Source: Owenia fusiformis (taxonomy: Eukaryota > Annelida > Polychaeta > Sabellida > Oweniidae). Taken from it: a stretch of DNA of 64,000 nt. Shown here piece by piece: positions 38,601 to 50,097 of this stretch. Position 1 is the stretch's first letter. Each line of letters opens with the position of its first letter. The stretch lies in the NCBI GenBank assembly GCA_903813345.2, contig CAIIXF020000005.1:9367375-9431374 (forward strand). Direction: 5' to 3'. The notes below the pieces were generated by a model, which was given only the letters and a program-made list of their open reading frames with translations, did not search any database and had not been told where the DNA came from. The position numbers and the translations under genes are program-made.

Positions 38601-41600
38601 GCAATTACCCAGAGCCCGCACGAGGAGCTACGCCAGAAAGGTGATGAGTCACAACCCTACCAGTAGTTCTCAGTTTGGTTGTAAAACATTACAATATATT
38701 TCATAATTTTCAGTTTATTTATTTCAATTTCCTTGATATTGATATAAATACAAAAGTATGCCTTTGTTAACTTAATAACATTATCGGCATAGTAAATAAT
38801 GTTAGTTCATAATGGTCATATGAGATTTTATTTTTGAAAAATTATTTTTATACCTGTATATGTACGTATAACGTTTGTACTCTAGACAGTCAAGCATATA
38901 GTTTATGTGTAGTAAGTGATGTGCAACATACATTTAACTGTAGTTAATTGTGACGTTGCAGTAAATGTAAATGTGGTTCATTTATTTGTGATTTCTATGA
39001 TTTGCTATATTTTGTTTTAAAATAAACATTCCCTTGCTTCAGATAAACCCATAATCTGTGAGATATCTAATGCTTACAATAAGCATCTTATATTCAATGT
39101 TATTCATGCATTAGCTACACATGCATTCACAAGCTAACCATTCACCTTTCATAAAAAGAATTTGTGACTTTCATATGGCTCAAATAGATGTTGATTGAAA
39201 TATATAATTTATTGAAGCCATCTCTGTATTCATTCTCTGATGAAATCGCAAACTCTTTTACAAGTAAGCATTTTCATTCATTTAGATATATGTTTATCAC
39301 TTTGGCTACTTCTTTCATTAGAAAAAGTGAGTCAGTTTGAGCCAATATTTTCTTACCATTTCATACAATATTTAGATATATATTCGAGGTAGCTGGGTCA
39401 AATATACAGGCAAAGTTGATTAATCCTAGACAGGCTCCATAACAAGGCGAAAATAATAGTCAATAACCATAATAATAGACATTACTTTCAAGTCAATAGC
39501 CCATTATTTGTGCTAACCATGGTCTTAACAGCCAAGTCATGTAATGGATGTCCAGGATGTGGGTCTGAGTCACTTGGATTGTAAAACAAGTAGCAAACCT
39601 AGACATACCACTACATACATAATTTGCCAGGAGGCTGTTTCTCGAAATTTATCGTTTCTAACGAATCGTTAATAGCGATTTGTGGATTCGTTTCTATGGA
39701 CACCTCATCATGGATAACGAATTAACTTTTGAGAAACGGAAAAATCGTTATTAACAATTGAATTAACGATTTGTTAATAACGAAACTTTCGAGAAACGGC
39801 CCCCTGTACGAGTATAATGAATGGCCTGAGTGATCGAGAATCTACAGATTCATGGTAGAACATTTAGAATATCATTGTAGTGTAATTGTGTGGCGGAATC
39901 CCCTTAGTATGCTGTGGTGCACTAATTGTTAATCTAGTTTCCATATATTATTCTTTTGATAACTTCGTACAACTTAACAGCTAATTGCTAGCTATACATG
40001 TCTAATTTCATCATCATAATTAACGAGGAGATTACAGTACTGTTGATTTTGTCTAATAATAGACTTCATAGTTTTTGTGTTAATTCATTTTTTTTTATTT
40101 CCCACAGTCAAATTTAAGTGTTTAATCACCCATAAAGGAAATTTGTTCATTTGCATCAATCAGAATAACATTTTTGTCATTGCATTGTAAAGCCGTCATC
40201 AATCACTTTATATGTAGATGCTTAATGTAAATGTGTCCAAATGTTTTTCTGTATAAAGCGTAATCACATTTCGATGTTTTGTAGTCTACAAGTTCGATAA
40301 AGTTTTAACATTCAGTATCTAGTTGTGGTGGTTATCTTAATTTTTGTTTGTCATTTATTTTAATTCAGTGTACATGTACCAGTGTTTATTAATTGTAATT
40401 TTAGTATGAGATTTATGAAATTATAAGTAATAAGAGGAAACTATCAGATATGCTTCTGCTTACAATGTAATATTATGGTACGCTATAATAATGATTCTAT
40501 ATTTCCAGTTATGCTTTCCTTACATCCTATAGTCTTGAGATTTTTAATTAAGAATTTCCTTCACATTGAATCCCTCTGGTAAAACATGCTCAATATATAT
40601 ATATTACCCCATACTATTATTGTCATATTGACCTTAAGTGCACCGTTAGGCAGAATGGGGATTCTGCCACGGAGCTTCAGAATTTGTTGTGTCATTCCAG
40701 GCCTTGATCCATCAGAATAGTATGGAGGACCCAACTGGAATTGATCCTAATGGAGATACTCTGGATGGGGAAGATGAGATCACCAAGGAGCTGGCTGGGA
40801 GTGATGATGAAATTCCCCCTACTCCACCTCGACCTAGTACTCCTGCTCCAGCCAGGGGACTCCCCTGGACACCAAAAGTCAGGTAAATGTTATTTACCAG
40901 TAACACCTATGAAAATATACACTATCACTATTGTAATGGCCCGAGGCACCATCAGGGAGCTACCTTGTGTGGCAATCAAGCCCAGGACCTTCCACTTCAT
41001 CGACCGATGCTCTCCACCTGAGCCATAAGGGCTAGTCACTACAGCTGGGCTTGCTTGCTATCAAGGGACATTACACTATTTTATTTCATGCTGAATGTTT
41101 TCACTGCTATAACCTTAGATAAACTTTATTTTTCAGGAAAAAAGATCTTGAGGCATTTCTCGATCACACTCGAGTGAAATTTGTGGGATTCCATGTGCCA
41201 GATGACTTGAATTCTCTAGCTGGTTTGCCCCAGCCTATACATGAAGGTGTGAAGGTATTGAAGCAACACCTATATATCTCCCTGGCAGAGCTTATGGTGA
41301 AGCGTGAAGAAGAGATTGCTGCCAACCCACTCTCCAAACCTGAGGGGGAGGTGAAGGAAACAGCCACTGAGATACTATACCGGGGACTTCTACCTAACCT
41401 ACCACAATATGTGGTGAGTCATTGTCATGGCACTATAGTTCAGAGTATAAACTATATTATCAATGTTTGGCTTTGACGCATGATAACCTTAATTAGAAAA
41501 TTACTGGATATTGAAATATACAGTGTAATTTTAGTAATTAGTAAAAATCCATAGCAAATCCATAATACCTTTATGTGTAAAATATATGATTCCGACAAGA

Positions 41601-44600
41601 ATGCTTTCACTTATGTGTGCAAAGTAAATCCAAACAAATTAGAAAATAGAATTTTTCTGTTTTTTTCTATCTGCATAATGTTGTATTGTTTTGAACTACT
41701 TGATTATCAATCTACATGAGAATTAAGTTCTTTTATTCTGTCTCAGATTGCCTTGTTGAAGATTCTACTGGCTGCAGCTCCCACTTCTAAAGCTAAGACA
41801 GATTCCATCAACATACTAGCAGATGTTTTACCAGAAGAAATGCCGTAAGTTATGACTCACCCTCAGATATAAGTAGATTTGGCCAAAGTTCCGGTCAAGT
41901 TTCACTTTTGGCCTCTCAGCTTGGTATTTCTGACCTTGTGAGTGCAACATTGGTAGTGTGGTGTCTAGTGACCTATGCCGGATTGACGCAAATTATGCAT
42001 TTATTTTAAACCAAACTATGACCAACCCTTTTCTAGTTGAATACGAGGGTTGTCCCATAAGTCTTGATATGAATGATCCATGTTATATTTGCACTGTTTA
42101 ACTCATTCACACTTAAATCACATTGTATAAAGCTGGAAAATATTGATACCGAAGATCGTTTCAGATCTTCAATCTTGCTGTTCTCCCTTGTGGTAACTCA
42201 CTACTGTATATTATTATTCCAGTACAACAGTACTCCAGTCAATGAAGCTAGGCATAGATGTAAATAGACACAAGGAGATCATAGTCAAGTCAATATCAGG
42301 TCTCTTACTCCTCTTGCTGAAACATCTCAAAATAAACCACATATACCAGGTTAGTAATATCTTCACGTTTCAAAGGATGTGCCCTTTTGGTCCCTCAGTC
42401 AAATGTATGTGAAATATGGTTTTTATTACTGTCCTAGTTATTTTTTTTTCTGTTTCAAATATAGTTTATTCCAATTTAGGTTTTTAAGATACAGAAATAC
42501 AATGATACAATTAATTACAATAATGTATAATGAGTTATGTTTTAATCATTTTCCATTTGTTTTTAAAAAATACATTTTTACGAGTACAGATTTCAAAATT
42601 TAAAGTTTTAATAGTGCCTTCAAAATTACGCTTAATTCCATTATTCAGTTCTTGAATATATGTTTTATATATAACAAATGACACAATACTTATAAAATAG
42701 TTTAAAAATTCAGTATAATTGTCATTTCCATCGTAACCAATTATCAATTTTCTGTAAGTTACTCTTAACCCTGAGATATTATAAATATGTTTCCAAATGT
42801 TTTGAGAATATGAGCATGAAAATAACAAATGTTTCAAGGTACATAATTCATTACATAAACTACATTTGTAGGTTTCACTTTTACCAAATATATATAAATC
42901 ACTAAGGCTAGGAAGAATATTGTTGATTATTTTAAAGTTGAAATTACCTATTTTCTTTTCTTTACAACTTATTGTAGTCCTAGTTATATTTGATAAGTAT
43001 ATTTACTTTTCACGAGTTTTAATGCATAATTAACCCCCTGCTGAGAGTCAGAATAAGTATCTTAACAAAACAAAAAATAGTCATTATCATAGAAAAAAAC
43101 ACCAATGGCAACCTGTATGACATACAAAGAAGAAATAACTTAATATAATTTTTTTTCAAATTTTTGAATTTCCCGCCAGTTTAATTTGAAGGGGGAAAAA
43201 CAAGATGGTTGCCATTTGATTATCAGAAAAAAAGTTGCTTCACTTTTAGTTTTCACAAGGAGCACAGTTTTCCGGTTTAGGTTTTTTGACTGATTCTGAC
43301 TCTTCATTACCAGGGTTATGTATAGAGATTATAAAATTGAAACCAAAGTGTTGTGCTCAGCATGAATTTGACTGAAATATGTGTAACATCACCAACACAA
43401 TTGAAGTCTCAAAACTGGATGCTCAGTAACTTTGAGTGGCTATAATCCCTTGATTACCCAGATAAACACCAATTCACTTATCCAGAAATACCATTCAATG
43501 TCTATACAAAGAAAGTAACAATGTTTTTGAAGATATGTTTCAAACTTTCTGCATAAATAATTCATTTAATATTTGCCTTTAATTTTTTTTTCAATTCTGA
43601 CAAAGTGACATGCACTGTCTTTGATGCCAATATTCTTCATCAATTGTGATACAAATTGATATTTTTGTAATCTCAGAAGAAGGATAAGATATTGAAGTTC
43701 AATAATATGTGTGATTGAGTTGGTTTTTCAGACATTACAATTTTCAATATTTTCTAAGTCGATACCCAGACTCATTCCCAGACTCATCCTTTACTTTGAA
43801 TGTCTTAAATAACTTCAAGTAACTTCAAATGGACATAAGAGTAAGGTAAGGCAGGTTCACTTTTAAGTAAATAGATATATAGATCTCCAATAGAAGTACA
43901 TACCAGTATTTAGTAAATATATTTTCTAATGGTGTTAAGGCTTTGAATGTTGTTTATATATTTCCAGTTTGAGTTTCTCAGTCAACATCTGGTATTTGCC
44001 AACTGCATACCTCTTGTGCTGAAGTTCTTCAACCAGAACATCAGCTCCTACATATCAGCTAAAAATGTGTAAGTATTGAGTATATCAGCTCCTACATATC
44101 AGCTAAAATGAGTAAGTATTGAGTACATCAGCACCTTCATATCAGCTAAAAATGAGTAAGTATTGAGTACATCAGCTCCTTCATATCAGCTAAAAATGTG
44201 TAAGTATTGAGTACATCAGCTCCTTCATATCAGCTAATATGTGTAAGTATTGAATACATCAGTACCTTCATATCAGCTAAAATGTGTAAGTATTGAGTAC
44301 ATCAGCTCCTTCATGACAGCTAAAAATGTGTAAGTATTGAGTACATCAGCTCCTTCATATCAGGTAAAAATGTGTAAGTATTGAGTACATCAGCACCTTC
44401 ATATCAGCTAAAAATGTGTAAGTATTGAGTACATCAGCACCTTTATATCAGCTAAAAATGTGTAAGTATTGAGTACATCAGCACCTTCATATCAGCTAAT
44501 ATGTGTAAGTATTGAATACATCAGTACCTTCATATCAGCTAAAATGTGTAAGTATTGAGTACATCAGCTCCTTCATAACAGCTAAAATGTGTAAGTATTG

Positions 44601-45049
44601 AGTACATCAGCTCCTTCATATCAGCTAAGTGTTGAGTACAATCTCTGATATCAACCATGTGACTGTTTATTGTTCATTGGATATTCATACTTCTTGTAAA
44701 GATGTGTCGAACAAAAAATGCATCGATTTTAACATAGTTTAATCATTTTCACCACTAACTGGAAAACTTAACAAGTTTGGCAGTAAAGAAAGAGTTAAGA
44801 AAGGATTGGTATCGATGTGGTGAACTGAATTCAACAATGTGAATGTATTTCTCTTAAAGCAATTATTGAAAGCATTCTGTAAAAACACGGTCATTTATGT
44901 AATGTTGACTGATTGGTTGATCTCACAAAAAATATTCAAAAAAATTAATACAAAAACCCCCAAAATAGATAAAAATTAAGATAAACATTTTTATGTCCCC
45001 ACCACATAGTGTGGGGCCATATTGTCGGCCTAGGCGCGTCCGTCCGTCC

Positions 45050-45080
<31 letters not shown>

Positions 45081-48000
45081 CGTCCGTACGTCCGGCAGTT
45101 TTCTCCTAAACCGCTACAGATATCACCTTCAAATTTTCAGGGATAACTTATGAGTGCATACAGATGTGGACGAAAAAGTTTCAACTCGATACCTACTTCC
45201 TGTCGGCCATTTTGAAGTCAAATGCTAAAATCCTTGTCTGCAAACTTTAAGAAAAATGGCTTCACTGTTGCTTTTAAAACTTTAACATCCTGTTCAATTC
45301 ACTTGATTCTAGATCTGATTAGGTTTTGGACCTGTTAGCCCAGTCATGGCAGCCATTTTGAATGTTTTAAGAAAAGTTAGCGTGCGATAATACTTTGTAT
45401 CATATTGAATGGTGTTTTTGAGTTTTCATACTTAGACTATTTAGTAGCTTTATAAAAAATTTCAGGTGTACTTTATTGTAAAAGCCTATGTTATTGTTAA
45501 CAGTAGTTATATGTGCTAATTTTGTAAAAAGAAATCAGCAAAAACTTATAATCACTTTTTTATTGTCGGCCATTTTGGATTTTTCCATCCTAAAATCTTG
45601 TCTGTTAAGTCTTGTCTATGCGTTTTCAGGCGAACCATTTGGTAGATCATTTCCAAATTTTCAGGGATGTTTCTTAGTATGAAAATCTAGATCTGATTAG
45701 TTTTTTGGCATTCTGGGTAAATGTCAAGGCAGCCATTTTGGATTTTCCGTCCTAAAATCTTGTCTGTGAAGTCTTGTCTATGCATTTCCAGGTGAAGCGT
45801 TTGGTAGATCAATTTCAAATTTTCAGGGATGATTCTTAGTATGAAAATCTAGATCTTCTAAGTTTTTTGGCATTCTGGATAAATGTTAAGGCAGCCATTA
45901 TGGATTTTCCGTCCTAAAATCTTGTCTGTAAAGTCTTGTCTACGCGTTTTCAGGTGAACCATTTGGTAGATCAATTAAAAATTTTCAGGGATGATTCTTA
46001 GTATGAAAATCTAGATCTGATTAGTTTTTTGGCATTCTGGGTAAATATCAAGGCAGCCATTTTGGATTTTCCGTCCTAAAATCTTGTCTGTAAAGTCTTG
46101 TCTACGCATTTTCAGGTGAAGGGTTTGGTAGATCAATTTCAAATTTTTAGGGATGATTCTTAGTATGAAAATCTAGATCTGATTAGTTTTTTGGCATTCT
46201 GGGTAAATGTCAAGGCAGCCATTTTGGATTTTCCGTGATAAAATCTTGCCTGTAAAGTCTTGTCTACGTGTTTTCAGGTGAACTGTTTGGTAGATCAATT
46301 TCAAATTTATAGGGATGATTCTTAGTGTGAAAATCTAGAACTGACTAATTTTTTGGGCATTCTTGGTAAATTTTAAGGTGGCCATTTTGCATTTTCCGTT
46401 CCAAAATTGTAGCAGTAAAGTCTTGTCTACTCATTTTCAGGATAACCATTAGATGGGATCACCCATTGGTGGGGACATATTGTACACGTTTGTGTTCTTG
46501 TATTTCATTAACAAGATCAACCAAACTTTCCTTTGTACAATTACAATATTGAGAGACCTAAACATTTATGTTTATGTCATTTTATGTCAATGAGGTTCGG
46601 ATAGATGTTTTATTTCATTCCGAAAATATGATACCAAGAACAAAAGAAGTGTCTGATGTGTAGAGAAAAGTATATATATTTACTCCAAATTATATTGCTC
46701 CAGTCTCTTTATCATTATAATGTTAATTGATTGATTCTCTTTGTAGAATTTCTGCATTGGATTTCCCCAATTGTGTAATAGGTCCACAACCTGAACTGAC
46801 AGCTGAGAACCTGGTGAGATTGTATTTCTATGTCTATGTCGATAATCTGCAAAAGGCTAATAAGCCCATATAAAGCAGATATATAATTTAACAGTGATAG
46901 AATTTGAATAGAATATAATTTAAAACCTTAACATTTAAAAATAGATCTATGGTTTACAACTCATTTTAAAATTTAAACTAAAGGAACATTCCTGGTTGGC
47001 CCCTGTACCCCCCTAGGAAGTCCATTAATGTTGAAATACCCTGGGGCGACTGTCAGGCTACCGCGTTGACATCACCCCTCTTTACCAGTAGTGCAGGCTT
47101 GTTGCTGTGCACTGGGGACCTTTAACATTAAAACATAGATCTATATATCAAATTAAAAATCTTAACGACTATTTTGAATTAGACTGTTAATTAGACTAGC
47201 TTGGGGACCTCTAATTACTAGATTTTTGTAAAATAAATAACAGGAAATTGGAATCAAGACTGCATTCAACTTAAGAAATGCAAAAATACGAAGACACTGT
47301 ACTAGTTGGGAAACATTTCACCCAGATTCCATAGACTATAAATACATGCCCAATTTAAATCTTACAACATTATTATCCCATACCCTAGACTGAATTATGG
47401 ACAATTATGCAGTAACATGTATTCATCTGGATCTATCTTTTTAACCAATAGCACAAAGCTGAATTTGACTGTTCTTATGTAATATAATATGTTATTCTTT
47501 GTTGTAATATGTAAATTTTATAATGAATGTTTTTCTCAACAGGAGGCTGGTGATAATCAGCAGTTTTGTTGGCGGAATCTCTTCTCCTGCATAAATCTCC
47601 TCCGTATTCTCAACAAGCTTACAAAGTGGAAGCACTCACGAACAATGGTATGACTTCCATTACTATTTTTAAATACAAGAATTACAAGATTACAACGCCA
47701 TATTTTGACATTGTTTTATGCAGGCAGGCTTTGTAAAATGTTAAGCAAATGAGTGTTTGATCTTTCCTGAGTGTGATTGCTCCAGATATTCCTGTTAGAT
47801 TATTTTGCTCAGTAATGCTTGTTTGACATGTACATTCAATTGGAAAACATTGAAATTAATCTTGAAATAAAATCGAAATAAAAAAATTAATCTTGAAATG
47901 ACAAAAAATCTTAACTGCATGTTCTTATTTAAAATTCCTATTTTCCTATTCCAGATGCTTGTAGTATTTAAATCTGCCCCAATATTAAAGAGGGCACTGA

Positions 48001-48851
48001 AGGTCAAGCAGGCAATGATGCAGTTGTATGTTTTAAAACTGCTTAAAATGCAAACCAAATATTTAGGCCGACAGTGGAGAAAAAGTAACATGAAGACAAT
48101 GTCTGCGATATATTCCAAAGTCAGGCACAGGCTTAATGATGATTGGGCATTTGGCAATGGTAAGTTTTTGGGTTTGTGACATATTGTTGTAGTCATTTTG
48201 TGATGGCAATTGGTGTTTGGCATTCTGCAAATGGCGTCTGTTTGGCACCTGTAACAAATGGCAGGTGCCAGGTAGTGACATTTTGCATGTTAATGCCTTG
48301 TTCATTCATAAGATGGTATAGAATAAATGTATGCCAGTGTGATGACTTATGGTTGAATCTTGATTAATCATTTGAGAAAAGATAAATATCCAGGAATTGG
48401 TTCTTTCTTTTGAAGGTGATATTATTTTATAGCCTCTGTTTTTTGTGACTACCAGTCAACATTTGACATTGGCATCTGTAACAAACCGTGTTAATTTCTA
48501 CTTTTCTCATATTTATTTATACTTTGTGTTTGGCCATGTTAATGAGGCATCTATTCACCAATACAGATGTACATAAAATATAAAACCTTATTTCCAGACA
48601 TGGATGCTAGACCCTGGGACTTCCAGGCAGAGGAAAGTGCATTACGGACATGTGTAGACTGTTTTAACACCCGTCGTTATTCCATCAATGGTTATGAGAC
48701 AGAGTATAAAAGTGTCGATAATTGTCTACAGAGTGTACTTGGACAAGATATAGAACTCAGTGAGGAATTCAAACAACATTATGAACGCTGGCTAGAAATG
48801 GAGGTGTATAATTCTCAAATAGACTGGGACCAAGTCATAATGCAGTGTTAA
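29635..48851 (+). CDS. STRIP1: STRIP1/2 orthologue, striatin-interacting protein (19 exons, complete)
   Basis: Scaffold subunit of the STRIPAK phosphatase-kinase complex (PP2A, striatins, GCKIII kinases), acting in the cytoplasm in cell shape, Hippo signalling and axonal transport. Exons: 29635-29715, 30833-30902, 31487-31558, 32167-32292, 32695-32815, 33801-33869, 37233-37339, 37657-37784, 38200-38292, 38539-38640, 40701-40882, 41137-41413, 41747-41844, 42223-42349, 43968-44068, 46747-46813, 47543-47647, 47955-48159, 48598-48851. Total is 795 codons; vertebrate STRIP1 is near 837 residues. Diagnostic stretches are SPDLEFVYDDADTYLAEISE, MRAASPPASAADLIEQQQ, KTDSINILADVLPEEMPTT, APILKRALKVKQAMMQLYV and QWRKSNMKTMSAIY. 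The N1221 region covers roughly residues 30-300 and the DUF3402 region roughly 370-790. In-frame ATGs at 29578 and 29626 could extend the N-terminus. The introns carry two junction-derived minisatellites, a LINE, a hAT element and a nested gene. Confidence 0.95.
31172..31372. mobile_element. MITE with CAGGCCC..GGGCCTG ends
   Basis: CAGGCCCATAGCATGGATTT to CCTGGCTACGGGCCTG, flanked on both sides by TTAGT, a probable target duplication. In the STRIP intron before exon 3. Confidence 0.8.
33026..33611. mobile_element. Non-autonomous hAT element with 8-bp target duplication
   Basis: Ends are TAGAGGTGTCAA and TTGACACCACTA (11/12 inverted match), flanked by CTTAGTTC on both sides (33018-33025, 33612-33619). 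Subterminal regions are rich in GGTTAACCGG motifs, and the interior has a roughly 127-bp sequence in two tandem copies starting at CCCGCGCTTA. The terminal motif and 8-bp duplication are characteristic of hAT. No transposase is present. Confidence 0.9.
34482..35850 (-). CDS. Secreted IGFBP-domain-like protein (2 exons), nested in a STRIP intron
   Basis: Exons 35850-35627 and 34692-34482 join in phase and give 144 residues. A signal peptide (residues 1 to about 26, ending LSVSDA) precedes a cysteine-rich module. Mature cysteines include CTQC, EECPP, SADC, then LCDTCCKHCARKHGSEC, VKC and LDC, twelve in total with one near GTC. The order CP...C...C.xCC..CA...G..C......C...L.C fits the N-terminal insulin-like-growth-factor-binding (IB) domain, as in single-domain SIBD proteins and abalone perlustrin. 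The C-terminal 50 residues are charged, with no recognised domain. Expected role is extracellular binding of insulin-like peptides, inferred from the domain only. A Kazal or other Cys-knot fold is less likely. Confidence 0.62.
34955..35430. mobile_element. Compound TATCACATG-type elements in the IGFBP-like gene intron
   Basis: A hairpin with arms of about 40 bp (TATCACACGTTTCAG..GGAAATATTCCAC and its complement ending near 35095) adjoins a second unit with inverted ends TTTATCACATG (35100) and CATGTGATAAA (about 35420). The second unit holds three perfect TGACGTCA sites. Confidence 0.6.
35216..35307. promoter_or_regulatory. Three palindromic cAMP-response elements (TGACGTCA)
   Basis: Perfect TGACGTCA at 35216-35223, 35258-35265 and 35300-35307, about 42 bp apart. 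They are in the first intron of the nested IGFBP-like gene, carried by a transposon-like unit. CREB/ATF binding is possible; activity is inference. Confidence 0.4.
36091..37232 (+). repeat. STRIP1: Minisatellite derived from the 3' splice site of STRIP exon 7
   Basis: About 23 units of 40 bp. Each contains TACTTTCAG followed by ACTGACCCTCAATGTCCTCT and ATATAATAT. The real exon at 37233 begins ACTCATCCTCAATGTTCTCT after ATTTCAG, so the unit is a copy of that acceptor plus the first exon codons. Two units at 36091-36163 are split from the rest by a 205-bp MITE. Unit variants include TATTAT for TATAAT and a few point changes. Confidence 0.95.
36164..36368. mobile_element. Tc1/mariner-type MITE with TA duplication, inside the minisatellite
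   Basis: Ends are CTGTATAAGTGGTA and its reverse complement, flanked by TA on both sides (36162-36163, 36369-36370). The flanks rejoin to an exact minisatellite unit if one TA and the element are removed. It carries no coding region. Confidence 0.9.
37946..38190 (+). repeat. STRIP1: About 20-bp minisatellite immediately before STRIP exon 9
   Basis: About 13 units of GATGCAAGAGAATATTGAT or a shorter GATGCAAGAGAATATTAT. The array ends about 10 bp from the acceptor CCATTGCAG at 38199, so it forms the branch-point region of this intron. Confidence 0.9.
38641..40700 (+). other. STRIP1: STRIP intron between exons 10 and 11
   Basis: AT-rich; apart from the MITE at 39633-39802 I see nothing coding or structured. 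Confidence 0.6.
39633..39802. mobile_element. Short MITE with GGC(T/C)GTTTCTCGAAA ends
   Basis: Inverted ends GGCTGTTTCTCGAAA and TTTCGAGAAACGGCC enclose several AACGAATCGTTAA-like palindromes. Lies in the STRIP intron between exons 10 and 11. Confidence 0.75.
40929..41038 (-). mobile_element. tRNA-derived SINE head or tRNA pseudogene
   Basis: The minus strand reads GCCCTTATGGCTCAGGTGGA..GAGCATCGG, with a good A box (TGGCTCAGGTGG) and a B-box-like GGGCTTGATTGCC. It does not fold as a clean tRNA. It sits in the STRIP intron just after exon 11. Confidence 0.5.
42441..42976 (-). mobile_element. 5'-truncated non-LTR retrotransposon (LINE) C-terminal fragment
   Basis: The minus frame encodes the end of a LINE ORF2: KIGNFNFKIINNILP, then a zinc-knuckle-like CSLCNELCTLKHLLFSC and SQNIWK, ending at 42535. 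On the plus strand a T-run at 42441 is the 3' poly(A) tail. The element is bounded by GTCCTAGTTA at 42431-42440 and 42977-42986, a 10-bp target duplication. It lies in the STRIP intron between exons 14 and 15. Confidence 0.88.
44029..44635 (+). repeat. STRIP1: Minisatellite derived from the 5' splice site of STRIP exon 15
   Basis: About 14 units of 42-44 bp. Each unit has the exon end (ATCAGCTCC..CATATCAGCTAAAAATGT) followed by the donor GTAAGTATTGAGTA. The first is the real exon/donor (exon ends 44068). Most units keep a perfect GTAAGT. Confidence 0.95.
44993..46478. mobile_element. ATGTCCCCACC-ended element with (GTCC/GTCTG)n and 161-bp tandem core
   Basis: Inverted ends ATGTCCCCACC and GGTGGGGACAT. 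The left end is followed by a TCCGTCCGTCTGTCTG microsatellite. The core has five tandem units of about 161 bp, recognised by GGGATGATTCTTAGTATGA (about 45660, 45829, 45990, 46152, 46313). No open frame of note. Confidence 0.8.
48172..48310 (+). repeat. STRIP1: Dispersed GTGACAT repeat, copy with internal duplication
   Basis: GTTTGTGACATATTGTTGTA to GTAGTGACATTTTGCATG, then TTAATGCCTTGTTCATTC. It has extra TTTGGCAYCTG units. It begins just after the donor of STRIP exon 18, and a fragment follows at 48415-48490. Confidence 0.7.
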
Positions 48852-49759
48852 TAGAAAAAATGAATAGGTCATATTTATTAGAATATATCACTGCGACTTT
48901 GTTTTACAATTTTAAGCTTGGTCTGGCATGTTCCGCACTAAATTCTGCATATAACTGATTTCATATTCAATTCAAACCGTTTTAAAAACGTCTCTTTTGT
49001 TCAGAGATCGCTGAGTCATCGTGCAGTACATGTGGAATTTAGTGTGAAAGCTATTCGAGATGGACATTACCAAGAAAAGTGGACTTGAATTACAAATGCA
49101 GTATAAAGTGGGTAAGATGAGAAAACATATTTCAGTATTTGGGATTAGCTATGAATGAAATCAAAAAGGCTCAGTTAAAAGTTCCATGATACAACGATAC
49201 TTAAGGTGAGAAATGAATGGTAACCATTTAAAGCCTATATTTTATTCTCCATTCTTGCTTTCTGATTAATAGAACCTGCAATTTGTTATATAACTATTCA
49301 TAAGGCCTGAGAGAATAATGTCGAAAAATACAAGATTTTGTTACACTTGGTCTTTTTGTGATTGAAATATTTTGACAACGTTAGGGCCTAGTGAATGTTT
49401 TTTTCTCATGAAAATAATTTTTCTGTTTACCAGTGTTTTGTTTAAAACTTCACGAACATTGTATTTTAACTTTGGTGTAAAAATATCACATTGATATTTG
49501 AACTGACCGAGATGGATTACCGGAGTAATTGATTACAATGACGGACAATGACTGTTGAACTGAAAATGATTATAGCAATGACTGTTGAACTGAAAATGAT
49601 TATAGCAACACAATGGAGTTTTTTATCAGATCAGTCGATTGACATACCACGTACACCTGTGATTTTATATCAGATGGTAATCAAATAATCTTGCTACCTT
49701 GTATTCTTTCAAACAAGAAATCAAGTCGCATATAAATGTCAACATCATGCATGATAATA

Positions 49760-49775
49760 TTTATTACTAAATAAA
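49760..49775. terminator. Adjacent convergent polyadenylation signals
   Basis: TTTATT at 49760-49765 is AATAAA on the minus strand (AKR side, 340 bp past its stop). AATAAA at 49770-49775 is on the plus strand (STRIP side, 920 bp past its stop). If both are used, the transcripts overlap tail to tail. Confidence 0.4.
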
Positions 49776-50097
49776 AAACAAAATACTAAAACACTTATCT
49801 TACATGTGTACAAGTATCAACGTAGAGGTAGAGGCCAATATTAGAATACATCCTGTCTTTTACTGTTATATAAACGATAGCATGGTGAGATATTGTAATT
49901 TGGCATTTGCCAGTCCAGTTCCCTATAGAAATCCCGTATAAATTGCAACATAATATAGCTAATAGTTAATATCTCCTGTAATTCATTGTACCAAAGAAGT
50001 TTACAGTATGTCATTCTTTGGCATCTAAGTTTTACTGGAGTTATACCAGGAACACATTCACCACAAGGCATCCCTCGTCATTTTTTCGTCTGCTCAG

